NCBI RefSeq assembly: GCF_963576615.1
Contig: NC_088711.1
Coordinates: forward strand, 21,484,182 to 21,548,181
Length of the DNA stretch: 64,000 nt
Direction: 5' to 3'
Source: Watersipora subatra
Lineage: Eukaryota > Bryozoa > Gymnolaemata > Cheilostomatida > Watersiporidae
This document shows positions 33,873 to 46,300 of this stretch, piece after piece. How positions within the stretch are numbered: the stretch's first letter is position 1; each line of letters begins with the position of its first letter. Under the pieces are notes generated by a model that saw only the letters and a list, made by a program, of their open reading frames with translations, was not told where the DNA came from and ran no database searches. Made by a program: the position numbers and the translations under genes.

Positions 33873-33998
33873 CTTATCAGCAGCCAATAAAATCTTCTTC
33901 AGCTTATTTTTGTCCTCAAAGATGTAGGCTTGAAACTTTTTGTAGAGCGGCTTTGTCAATGATAGTTGGATATGCAAAATTGCTACATGGCTTTCAAG
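33873..33998 (-). CDS. Unrecognised exon upstream of the RPUSD4-like gene
   Basis: 42 codons in phase 0: LESHVAILHIQLSLTKPLYK, then FQAYIFEDKNKLKKILLAAD. The donor AAG|GTTATT and acceptor CTAAAG are weak, but the frame is open, helical and joins both neighbours. Confidence 0.6.
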
Positions 33999-34218
33999 CT
34001 TTAGGATTTCTTTACATATTTAAATAACAAACACATTGGAGCTTCCAGTAAAGTACCACAAATAAATTGTAAGCTAACAAGCCAAGCTATGAAGTATTTT
34101 GAAGAATATTTCCGTTCGAATTGCTTTATTTTGTGTCTCACTCAACCTTTATAATACCCTACTTTAAAAATGACATGTTTATGTGGGATAACTCTCTGTG
34201 TGGAAGAGGATGTGGTAC

Positions 34219-34299
34219 CTGCCAAACATGTTCACTGAAAGGTTTTTGATTGCGAAGGCAAGCAAACAAAAACTTGATGCCCTTATGCAACTTATACAG
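34219..34299 (-). CDS. Unrecognised exon upstream of the RPUSD4-like gene
   Basis: 27 codons in phase 0: LYKLHKGIKFLFACLRNQKP, then FSEHVWQ. Strong acceptor (TTTTACTTCTCTC...ACACAG) and donor CAG|GTACCA. The family is not recognised. Confidence 0.65.
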
Positions 34300-34623
34300 C
34301 TGTGTTGCAAGAGAGAAGTAAAACTACCTATTTACAGTATATAACAACCTTTTAATTTCTCTTCCAGAAGTGAAATACCAAGATACGCTATGAAATGTTT
34401 TACTGGTTTTGGTACTGAGATCTTGATGAATTTTTTACACTTGATAGATGTACATTGTATAGTCCATGATACAATCATTTACAATGCAAAAGTTATAGAG
34501 TTAATTGTTTGCAGTGAAAACTGTTGTCACTGTCAAAATGACAAGCATTGATAATGTTAATAGTATTGATAGTTGCTTCAGAAACCTGTAAGAGGAAAAT
34601 ATATTGATCCTTGATTTCAGTAC

Positions 34624-34718
34624 CTTGATGCCCAGGGTGCCACTGCTCACTCGTGCAATTGAATCGAGCAAGCAGATGACACCAGTGCACTTGTGATGCT
34701 TTTGAAGTATATCTCCAT
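34624..34718 (-). CDS. Candidate exon, reading frame ambiguous
   Basis: Read as 2 nt plus 31 codons (GDILQKHHKCTGVICLLDSI, then RVSSGTLGIK) it ends in phase 0 at AAG|GTACTG and joins the exon at 34299. The acceptor is poor. A second reading starts at the ATG at 34719-34717 (MEIYFKSITSALVSSACSIQ) with donor GA|GTGAGC, but its phase does not fit the next exon. Confidence 0.35.
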
Positions 34719-34994
34719 CTTTTCAAGCTACTGTGTCTTCCATATTTGGTGCCATTCTACTTTTATCTGCTATTAGATCTACTAAACCATCCAACTACTA
34801 ACAGAAATGACTTAATTGATGTGTAATTAACAATTACGAATTCAACTGCACTTCTGAAAATGATCTATGTGAGCTGTTTTTAATCAGATATCCAAAAAAT
34901 TATGCTCGATTATAAGAAACATGATATATTTATATTATAAGATATTTTGGTTTTCCTCATTCCTAATTGGTTAAAATCTGTTGCTTTACAGTAC

Positions 34995-35076
34995 ACATGA
35001 AGGTAACAGTAGTAGCAGCAGCTATATTTGATCCTTTCAATCGCACCGCCAAATATATAAACTTTGGTGGAAACAC
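34995..35076 (-). CDS. Candidate exon (weak), strand uncertain
   Basis: 27 codons plus 1 nt: VFPPKFIYLAVRLKGSNIAA, then ATTVTFM. It joins in phase to 34718. The plus strand over the same bases is also open with usable splice sites (34992-35083), so strand and reality are unproven. Confidence 0.25.
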
Positions 35077-35099
35077 CTATCAGGTCAGATCTACTTTAT

Positions 35100-36340
35100 G
35101 TGCTGTCGTGGACACCTAACTTTGTGGGATACAGATAATTTGTGACAATGTGTAGGATATACAACAATAAATATTTGGATTATTTACTCCATATAGGATA
35201 TATAGTTATTCTGTTTCTTTTTCATGGTAAGTTGGTTGTGATAAGGATTATGGTAAGCAGAAATAGCCATGGGAAACTTGTATTACACCGTGCTTTGGTT
35301 GTTTGTGACAATGCTTAGGCTGAATAAGACAAATATTTTGTGTAATGTAAAATATAGTTTAAAACATAGCATTGTGACATCTGATAAGACTTTAGCATTA
35401 GTATTATGATAAATACTAATGCTTTGATATAGTTCATTAGCATGGCATCAAAGTGCTATTTACTCTTTCCAATATTAGATATCGATTATACACTAGTCAA
35501 TGATATAATGTACATCAGAAATCTACCAACATATTCATCATGAATGCCAAATTTTTATTATCACAATCTGTTTTATGTTATTTTTTCTTGATTAAAATAA
35601 CTTACTTAGTCAATATTTTTACCTACTTTTGCTTCCCCATGGCTAATTATGTTTACATAAAGCCCTCTTTTTTAGTTTGACGATGAATTACCTCAAAGAT
35701 TATTTTTGCTACTCAGCCACAATTACTCAATTTTTTACCTTTTAGTGAAAAAATCCATGCATTCATCACATCTTTAAAGTGTACTAAAATGATCATCACT
35801 GAAGCAGCATATTCACAAAACAATTTGTTTAATATTAATGACGTATTAAAAGATTATTGCTTGAATGCATTTTTGTTAATTACAAGTGATGGTTTTGTTA
35901 ATGAAGAGGGATTTTTAAAGTTTTTGAAAGATTTTTTCAAAACAAGAAACAAGCTGTAAACAAATTACCGTCTTCCTAATTAGTTGGTAAAACACTAGCA
36001 ACTCTCAAAGCTGAAGTAAATTTGGTGAAGGATAGTCTTTTGAATATTCATTTAAATCATATGAAGTTAGTTGTCATGGATGTTACTTTTAACTGCGGCA
36101 GTTGCTGGATTTTATTCATCTAGCAAATTCTCTTTCAACTGTCTGGGCAAAAGTTCTTCTTAATTGGCTTTTATATAAGCTTGGCATTTGGCTTCATACA
36201 ACAGTAGACATTATTTACTAAATAAAATTTTTAGTTTTTCGAGTATATTTATATAAGTTAGCACCAACTTCTTTTGGCTAGCACACTGGGTAATTGAAGG
36301 TGGATTCTGTTTGAAGGTTTATTAGTTCAATTTAGTTTAT
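35100..36340. other. Divergent intergenic region, no gene seen
   Basis: AT-rich sequence between the minus-strand exons and the first plus-strand exon; promoters for both sides would be expected here but none could be placed. Confidence 0.35.
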
Positions 36341-36346
36341 CAATAA

Positions 36347-36383
36347 ATGCTTATGAAACAGTTGTTTAGCCTATTTTTTATTG
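36347..36383 (+). CDS. Candidate first exon (signal peptide)
   Basis: MLMKQLFSLFFI plus 1 nt: a short basic start and a hydrophobic core. Joining to 37104 gives ...FFIGSHSQ in phase 1. The donor GTGTCT is weak, so this is only a candidate start. Confidence 0.35.
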
Positions 36384-39300
36384 GTGTCTTTCTAAACTAA
36401 TTTTCAGTTTTGTTCTGTTTGGCTTATATGTATAATTCTCTAAAAATATAAGAAGTAATAATTTTTGTATATATTTAAATCAGTACTTCCTAAGACCTTT
36501 TGTTACAAAATTTTATATTTTATCCAACTTATCAAATACTTTGTTTTAATAAATATTGTTACGAACTACTTGATTATTTTTTTTGCAATACGGTTTGTGA
36601 TGTGCAGCTTATAAACTTTCATGCAGTTTACATTGAGAATCTAATAATTATTTTTAGATTATTGGCTGTCACACAATTTCAAGGTATATAATAACTCTCT
36701 TACAAAGGTCATATTTGCAGCATGAAAACATGGAAATGGTTGTGTAGATAAAATCAAAATAGTTATTTTTGACTTTTATTAGGCAAGCTATTTTTTTTAA
36801 TCTAGAAAAAAACAAGAAGTGCTAAAAATAAGATAAACAAAATCGATAAAAAGTTACTTAGCTTGTCAACTATACCTATAAGAAAGTGGATTATTTAATT
36901 TTCTTGCTGAGTAACTGCAAAGCGCTGCTTATTTCTAGATAATGTAATTTTTGGTCTGTTTAATAAATTTGAGATTCATAAAAATTGATGCAAAATAACA
37001 TAGTTCATAAAAATATTATATTTCATAAAACTGCGATGTTAATTATTTAGCTTTCATATTGAAGTGTTTACCTTTGCTATTGCGGTCTTCTGTACACTTT
37101 CAGGTAGCCATTCACAGACCATCTCTAGCTGTTACGTGTTTGGTACGGAACATGTGCTCACTTTCGATGGTGAGAGAATAGATGTAATCAGCACTGCAGC
37201 TTGTCAGTTTGATCTTGTCTATACATGTGCTGCTGGAGCTGCGGTCGATGCCGTACTTGACATTTCCATAATCAATGTAGCACATGGAGAAACTTCTCGT
37301 GTGAACTGTGTTCAAGTAGAATATGGCAGCTTTGTCGTGAAATTATGCGCAGATCAAACGGCTAAAGTGAGTATGTCATGGTACCATTTAGCTTGTTTAT
37401 ACACTTTCATGCAAATTGAGGTCCCTAACAAACAATGTCAGGCTAGAATTATCGTGAAGCCTACCAAATATGGTTACAATTTTAGTTTAATGATAGACAT
37501 GGTTCATACAGTCACAAGTTGACCACTGCTTGACCACATCTTTAAAATGCAATTCGATCTGCCATCATATCTGTAAAAGAGATAATATTGATTCCACCAT
37601 ATATAGCTAAGAAACAATATTTCAGGCCATTTTCAAGCAACATAGCTTTGGAATCATAAACTTTCAATTTCTAACAGTATTTGCAGCTTTGTTTCTTTAT
37701 TTTTTGTTTCACATAACTGCAAGTTCATATAAAATTTGCTGGTGTGTGCATGTTTTAAAGAGCTCTGTATTTTCCATCTGTCTATCTTTTATTATTTTTT
37801 TTCTATATTGTACTGTTTCTTGTATTGTTTTAAAATGCCAGGTGTTCTTATTCTATGTATGCAACTTGTTTGTAAGGTTTTTCAAGCTTTTTTCTTTTTA
37901 CTTTTATCTGGCCAGGACAAGAAAAAGGGCAACTTAGCCTGCTATAACTGAAACCTACCCTGTTAGGCAGTTGTTCTGATCCATTAGCCGTATATTAATA
38001 TAGTTATGGGTATAGTTATGTGACTTTTCGATGCTTCACTTAGCATAAAGTAAAGCATTTAAATATTATATAAATTCTGCTAATAGAGCCTTAACATTTA
38101 TGTTGAGTTTCTCTATAGATGGTTTTAAAAGGTATCTATGATGTTCATTGTAGTTTTAACTTGACAATTGTAGATATTGATTATAGGTCACTTTGAAACA
38201 GGTTCTGAATAATTTTAGGGGTATGTGTTACAACTTAGCTTCTATGTGGTACATGAGAGTGAAGGTTAAAAATCTAGAGGAAGCTATCTATCTTGGTAGT
38301 AATATTATGGGTTGAGTTTGTAAAAAGCCACATTCTACCGTTCTATGCTACATTGATATGTTCTTTGATAAACTTTAGGTAAATGGAAAACTTGTGCAGT
38401 CAATGCTTAGCTTGAATGAAGAGCTCATGGTATACACAGGTACCTCAGGGATAGAGCTATCTATTCAAACAGCAGTTATGGCAACGGTTGGTACCCGGTT
38501 GTATGTATAGTTGTTATTGTGTATGCTGCCTGATATTTGATTTGTTACAGTAAATACCAGAAGGGAGCCTTTTATAACAGCTGAGCTTTCATTAATAAAT
38601 TTGTATTTTAATGCATTACTTTCAAATATTCAAGATTTGTCTTCTCTTCTGTGAAAAAAAGTTTTATTAATATTGAATATGACATTTTTTGTTACATCGT
38701 GTTCATTTTCTGTGTTCTTTTTAATAGAATTTTAATGATGTTTATCATTTTGCTGTTGTGTTTTGTTACCAAGTCATGTGTTTTAATTCAACTATTGCTC
38801 TTCCAGCCAGTCATTGTGACAATGACTTCAAGCTCTATGGTGCGGGTGTCTTTGCCCTCAAGTTACTCCAGAAAGCTTTGTGGATTGTGTGGCAACTATG
38901 ATGGAAATGGCAAGAATGACCTCGTGATAAGTAATAGTATTGATGTGTCATCATATGGCCTTTACCAACGAAGTGCTGCTATAGCTGGTTTTCATCTCAG
39001 GGAAGATTCCACATTGATGTAAGTTTCTATATGTTGCTTTAGTTGCACCTTATTTGTCATCAAATCTTTAAATCTTTATCACAGACAATGATCCTAATAT
39101 GACATCAAAGTAGTCCAAAGACGTTAACTTACTCATGACTTTTTATAGCTTGCAAGCACTCTAATTTCTATACAAAGTTAGAATTTTATTGTCAAGTAAT
39201 GAGTTGAGCACTATTGCCTTGATTTATGCTAAAATGGTCCACATCTGTCATTGTGTAATCTTCTAGTTACCTGTATAACTTTTTATAAGTTTTAAATGCT

Positions 39301-42300
39301 AGGAATATCCAAAAGGTGGTTTGGAAAATAACATAGATAACAAGTATAAGTTAAACCTGGGAATGTGTGTATTCTCATATTGACTACATACAGCTAAACC
39401 TCTACATTAGAATTTAAATCATTGTGAGACCTTTGGTAAAGCTGTTGTTTGTTGGATCAAATACTCTCTTAAAAATGCACATTGGTTCATTTAATTTGGA
39501 TACAGATCAAAAACCTGCATTACCTTTTCAATAAATATTGCAAAGGAGTTATGTTTAAAAATGAAACAAATATATTATAGAAAGATATAGAAGGGTATGT
39601 AAAAAATGAACAAGTAATAAATAAAAAGGAGTTTTTGCTGTTACTTTACCATGAAGATACTCAAACTGAAGTCTAAACTTGGCAATACACAGGTTCAAAA
39701 GTAGAGATAGTGATATGCAGCATGATTTGCTGGTTTTGTTTGATATGTCCTGCTACCCCTATTTTTGTAGTACTGCCAATAGATGTTGCAGTTATTGTAG
39801 CAATTAGTACATATGGTAGTTCCTAATAGGATTTGACTCAGGGCATTTATCCAGATGTCTATTAATTTATCTATTTGTAGGGGTTGTGATAGGTCTTCAG
39901 CTATTTCACCCTTTATACCCTCCAACTGTGCTCCCGTAGCCTCAGATCTCAAAGACCCTGACTATTGTGGTGTTTATCAATCAGCTACATTTGAGAGCTG
40001 CAGTAACAACAACCCTGACCTGGCTGCCATGTTTGAGATGCTGTGCGAAGATGATTTCTGCGAAAACTATTTAAACTCGGTGTCCGACTCAAACGATGAT
40101 GATTTGTCGAGTACTTGCTATGAAACTGGTAAGAGTCTGCCTGCACAGTTTGCAAACTTTAGACATACAAAGCACACGGTTTTACTTATAGATTGATTAC
40201 CCTTCACTCTTCAAACAATACAGCTTGCAGCTGACCCATCATTGAAGTATTCCAATTTTTCCGTAATCAACTGTCTATAGAAAAACATCTTCAAAGTAAA
40301 TAAAGTTACTCTTACCAGACTGAATAGGAAGAAGTGAATTTAGGGTCACTCGTTGATGTTTCAGAATATCTATTAAAAATATTTGCACCAATATAGTATA
40401 TTAGAGTTGAAAATGTATTCTATTTGTCAGTAGCTTCTGATGTACATAGAAGTACATGTACTGTGTTCATCATAGGTTAGCAAACTGTGCAATCGTTAAT
40501 AAAATTGCAACGAGACAAACTGGGCGGACATAAGCATTGCTGTTTCCTATTAATGATTGCTAAGCTAGAAAACCTTTCAGCCTTTTTGTTTTTGTGTACT
40601 AGAAAATTGCCATGCTTTGCAGTTAATTGCCTTTTTAATTTTATGTATTAGATGTTTCCAGTTGTGTGCAAATGGAAATTGCTTATACTCGCAGCTTTAA
40701 AAACGTTCCAGCTTTTGCTGTTCAGCTTAATTGTTATTATTAGTGCATTATTAGAATTAACCTCTTCGGTGTCTACTATTATAAAACAAAGGGGCTAACG
40801 TTTGACATCCGATCATACAAAACTGGGCAATGTGAGTGATTTATCATACATTGGGATCTAAGCTATATTAGGTGAGCATTGTTTCACAAATACAAGAAGC
40901 CGGATGCAAGTGCATGTAAAGATACATCACTGAGTAAGGGAATAAAATAAACTTGATTATACTGACTACGGGCAAATTATGATTTTTGTGGTTTTTTGCA
41001 CAAATTACATGTTTTATGTATGTTAATCTAATGTTAATCATGTTACATGTTACCAATACTATTATAGGCACATCTGTGGCTTAATGAAAGTTGATATTAT
41101 TATGATATTTGTTAGAAGCTGTTTAACAGGTTCAGTAATCTACCTATATATTTTCCTTGCGAGAAACTGTCAACGAGAAACATGCTCATTATGCATTGAA
41201 CACAGTAGTAGTACAAGCCAGATGATGATGTACATGTAAGATAAATTACAGCTTTATATATAACATCATAGTCTTGGGACCACTGCGTAAATGCTGTTAG
41301 ACATACAGCACAAATCATTGCTTGAGTTTTACATCTAAAAAGTCTTTAATGAGAATAGATGTGACTACCCACTAAAATAGTGATAGCTGCTGGTACTCCA
41401 GAGCTTATTAATTCTATAACCTGTAGAATAGCGGGTTTAATGAATATAGTCTTTTATTTGCCATTTAGTGATTCAGCTTGTCTTTGTCGCTAAGGTTTAT
41501 CCTTTCATAATTCATCCTCACTAGCATTACTGGACGCTTGTTAGTTATGCTCTCAATTCACGACTAACGTCCAAATTTTAGAATGAGTTTCTGTATCATA
41601 TTTGTAAATGAACATTGTAGGAGACTGTGTTTATAACTCAACAATAGCGAAGCAAGCTGTAAATTCCATAGCTGAAGTATTTGTGGATGAGTGTCGAAGT
41701 CGAGGAGTAAATCTGGAAGACTGGAGAGCAGATTATTCTGCAGGTATGCATGGAACTTTTATTTCCCTAATGACACACAAGCGTGCAATGCTACGTGTGA
41801 TGGCGAGTTAGCTCATTGATGTAAAGACAGTCTCTTCTTTCCTAATAGGATATCAGGTGTTGGGAGACAGCTCCATAATGTTTTTGTGTCTCAGTCATTC
41901 TATTCGTTGTGCTACTTGGTTGCAGTCGATATAACGGTTTTGTTTTTATAGTTACATTAGAGGCTAATTATTAGACAATGCAAAGACATAGCCTTAACAT
42001 GGGTTCTTGCTCACAGCATTCTGTACGATGCTACTAAATATTTGGCTGTTAATTAGATTAATTTAATTGATAAACAAAATGAAAATTCCACCTTTTAAAA
42101 GCTGTATTAGCGGACAGCTCAAAAAATACTAACTACACTCATCAGGATGATAATTGGTAAAGAGGTATACATGTCTCACTCTCACACCAAGCAATGTATT
42201 GAATACATGACTCTCTTTAAGGTTATCATTTTTATACAGATACTTTGTGTAGGAATATCCATTTGGTTGCTAACCTTTTTCAATTCATGCAGTTTTTTAG

Positions 42301-43296
42301 CAAACAAAAATTGATCAGGGAGATCAAGTTTATGACTTACAACAGGGCGTGCTGTACTGTATATTATTCATAGGCTTAGTCAGTGGTTTTACAATGTTAA
42401 CAGGTATCCTGCTATAATGGTAGACTATCGATAACCTATCGATAACCCTTACAAAAATTGGTTATTGATAATATTTACCGCAAAATCAAATTTTGATCAG
42501 CTTTTGTCTGGTAACTGTACATCTCCTCTTTTGGAACTTTTACAGCTGTCGGATTGGTAATTTGACAGATGTAGATTACATTGTGAAACTAATCAATGGG
42601 TGGCATATAGCTTTGCTTCACACAGTTTTAATGACAGTTGCGCTGCACCTTTGAGGAACTTATGCTTGATATTGTACCATGTTAGTTGTCATTCTATTGT
42701 TCCTTTTGTTAAAAAACAACTGGCGAAACCTTTTTGTAAAAGAATTTAACTAGCGAATATAGAAAAGCAACCTGAGCTGTTGAAGGGATGTAACTTGTTA
42801 TTCTGTTCAAGTCTCATAAGGCAATATTGTGTGGCTGAACTCTGTGAGGAGACCAACATAATATTAGGAGTGTTAAGTTTTTATTAAAAAGGTTTCAATT
42901 TTCTATATTGAGTTCTGAATATTTTCTGTATTTTTGAGCCTGTCTGACCTGCTAAGACATGCTTCTTTTATTACACAGCTTATCTGTTAGAAATATCTAG
43001 CACAGGTATAATGTAACACTATCACCATCTCTATTATAATATCACGTACAATTCAGACACACCCATCCGACTTCTGATCGCTCTTGTTACTGAAAAGCAA
43101 CTTCTCTGGTTTATTAATACTACAACAAGCAGCAGATAATTTAAGATTTATTGAATATTTGATGAATAAAGCGTACTCATTTGGACATATTTGTCATGTT
43201 AGAATATTGTCTGGCTTCGAACATCAAAGTGTGCTTAAGCTTCAGCCCTTTGTGCACTCTAGTGCTTATTAGTCCAATTACTTCAATCAGGAATTC

Positions 43297-43346
<50 letters not shown>

Positions 43347-46300
43347 AATACACAATTTATATTGTGTATTGACATATATCAAATTTTATAATTTCAAATT
43401 TTATAATTTCATATAGAATATTTATATAGAAGTTATAGAATTTCTTATAAAAAGAAAATCATATACATTTTGTTTGAAATATATATTTCAATACACAATT
43501 TATATTGTGTATAAATTGTGTGATCATCAGGGAAATGCCTACTCTATAATTTATAGCCTTTGCATATGATATTCCTTACACGACTTTGTTTTGATTGTAA
43601 ATTCAAGATGCTGTGCGTTAATCTTCGAAGAAGATATGACAGTGTCAAATTGTTACAGAACAGACAACATTACTATAATAAAGAGTCGTTTTCTCTTGAA
43701 ACAATGTAATCATTTGGTAATTTAGCGCGCAAGCAGTATTGCTGGTTTTAGATAACCTAATATTTGTCATGAAAGTAAATTTCATTACAGATGTAATTAT
43801 GCATTGCGATGGAATGTAGGTTTATTGAATGTCCCTCTCTACCAATACATGCATTAGTATATTGTTATTGCAATTCCTCAATAGTCAGCAAAGCTTTATA
43901 TTTGTTAATTTTTTTGTCAAACTTATCTAAATACTAACAAAACACCTGCAGAATTTGCCCTTTTCAGCTGGACCTGAAACAGAAAACACCCTAATTTTTC
44001 GTTTTAATGTACATCTATGAAGTATTGCACACTCAGCAATTAAAATTAGTATTTCTACACTGGTCGTGGAAATGACAGACCAAGGGAGATAAATCTACAA
44101 CTTTGTTTAGCATGCATCTAATCATGAAGAAGGTCTAAGTGTGTAAATGTGCTAACATTCATGTTTCGCAGCTTCTTAACATATGTAGATGTCAGCGTTT
44201 GTTAATAATTGTGACTTCCTCTATATAAAATTTATCTTAATTTCAAGTGTAGAAGTAGTGTTGAAGCACTCAAAACGGATGAAATTATATTTCCTGCCAC
44301 AGGTTGCACATGTAATTGTAATTTTGTTTACAGACTGATATAAGAAATGTATGCAAGTGCCTGTGACATACATGTACCATAGTGAACATTTTAGTCCGAA
44401 AATATTAACTTTTTGAAAGTTATATTTGTTTATTGCATCACACATCTGTCAGTTAATCTGATATGACGTCACATAAAGCTGCAGAAACCGAGTTAAAATT
44501 AAAGAGCCACTTTCTAGAAAATTAAATTATTATCAGGCTGTAGACAAGCACTTTGCTCTTTTACAAAAGTTGTCATATTTTGCTCAATATGACCACCGTT
44601 TTATGACTAAATTGACGTACTTCTATATCTCCTGTCTTGGCGCCCAAATAAAATAATGATTTTTTAAAAATCTTAAAAGGTTTACTTGACTGTATTGAAT
44701 GTGGGAGTTACTTGATTATAACAAAGAACACAAAGTCTCATCTGAATCTTTTCTTTTATTCAGATTAAAATAATACATATGCAATGGCATGCCACTGGCT
44801 TATTAAAGTTGATTCTATTAAAGTTACTAATCAACTAGTCAACTATACTGATATGAAACTATCTAAGCTAGTGTGAATGCTTTAAAGTTGCTAATATAGC
44901 TATGGCTGTTATATAGCTGTGATACTACGTATAAAGTTTTGCTCCATCTTGCTTATGTAGTCACATACAAATATAGCGTAGGAATCATCGCTGGTGAAAC
45001 TACTGATGAACATAGCCGTAAGAATGTGTTCATTTGCTTCATGTGAGAAAGTTACACTGTAGCTGCACCATTCTGTTCATGTATAACTTATGGGTTATTT
45101 CTGATGAACATAGCCCAGTTTTTGCAGGTGAGCCTTGAACAATGCAAGAACAAGCCTATGCTTATTTTGCAGAGCTTACCTGTCGTGGAGACACTGTCTA
45201 TGGCTTCTACGGAGATACCTGTCCTCTGGTGTGTGGAGGAAGGAAAACTGACAGATGCGAGAATACAAACAGAGATGGCTGTGAATGTCAAAATGGCCTC
45301 TATAGAGATGGTAGTACAGGATGTGTTGAGGCACAAGACTGTGGCTGCAAAGATCCTACGGATGGTTCTTATCATTTGGTATGTAACATTAGCTCGGAGG
45401 TGGTCAAATTCATTCTACATTCAATTCAAAACTTAATGATTCATGAGCAAGCCATAAATTTAACCTGTTTAAATAGGCAAGAAGCTAATTCGAAGCCACA
45501 AATTGTCAATAATATCATTTATAGGGATGCTTGATGAAACCTAATTATCAAATCCCCTCAATAAAATTTGTAACAAAAGGAAAGCTCACTTTATCAATAC
45601 ATAACAATTTAAAAGATTTTTAGTGAACATCTATGTATATATTTCCTAAAGGTTCACTAGTTTACGGATACATCCGTCATCAGGTGGGTATTATAGGGTG
45701 TTATGACTGAAAACGCTGATGAGAACAATTTAGATCTTTGCCAAAATATAAAGCATATTTGGTCGGTCTTCATATTGCCAAAAGCTGTTCTTGCTGGAGT
45801 TCTCTATGTGTCTGGTAGAGGGCGTCAGTGCAAGGGATTCCACATGAAAAATCAGTGATTAACTAACATACTTTGAATGGGCCTAGTTCCATTTTGCAGA
45901 CAGATGGTATTATATGAAGTTGGATGCTCTTTCTGCCAATCTGTTTTTGCAGGTCAGGTGTTCTGGGCCGTAGTCTGTAAAATAACACAAGCAGGCATAT
46001 TCTGTGGTAGAAATTCTGCTTGATAATATTTAACAGTTTTTAAAAATAGAAAATTAGCACCCAATAGTGAATAACATGTATGTAAGTAATGAATTAAATA
46101 CAATACAGATTGGAGACACTTGGCTTGACAGTACCTGCTCTACCAACTTTGCTTGTTTTGCTGGTCAGCTCCGACAAAATGTGCATGTCTGTTCCAAGTT
46201 TGCCTTCTGTGAAAATGCTGATGGGGTCTATCAGTGTACATGTAATACTGACTATGCCGGAGATGGATACACATGCTTGAGTGAGTATCAAAACTACAAT

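Noticed and set aside
34493-34726. 77-codon minus-strand frame as the true reading of this exon.
   Set aside because: It exits at GTACTG in phase 1, which does not fit the next exon; the GDILQKHH frame does.
34992-35083. Plus-strand exon (KVTVVAAAIFDPFNRTAKYI...) for the VWD gene.
   Set aside because: It exits in phase 0, while the exon at 37104 needs phase 1, and the opposite strand fits the minus-strand chain. Left as a weak alternative only.
37064-37522. Continuous frame starting upstream of the first VWD as the gene's start.
   Set aside because: Its first codon is GTG, not ATG, and a good acceptor (TGTACACTTTCAG) lies at 37101-37103. The frame also runs past the donor at 37367.
45104-45436. 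110-codon frame overlapping the TIL exon.
   Set aside because: The alternative frame in the same exon gives the TIL cysteine pattern and fits both intron phases; this one is a shadow.
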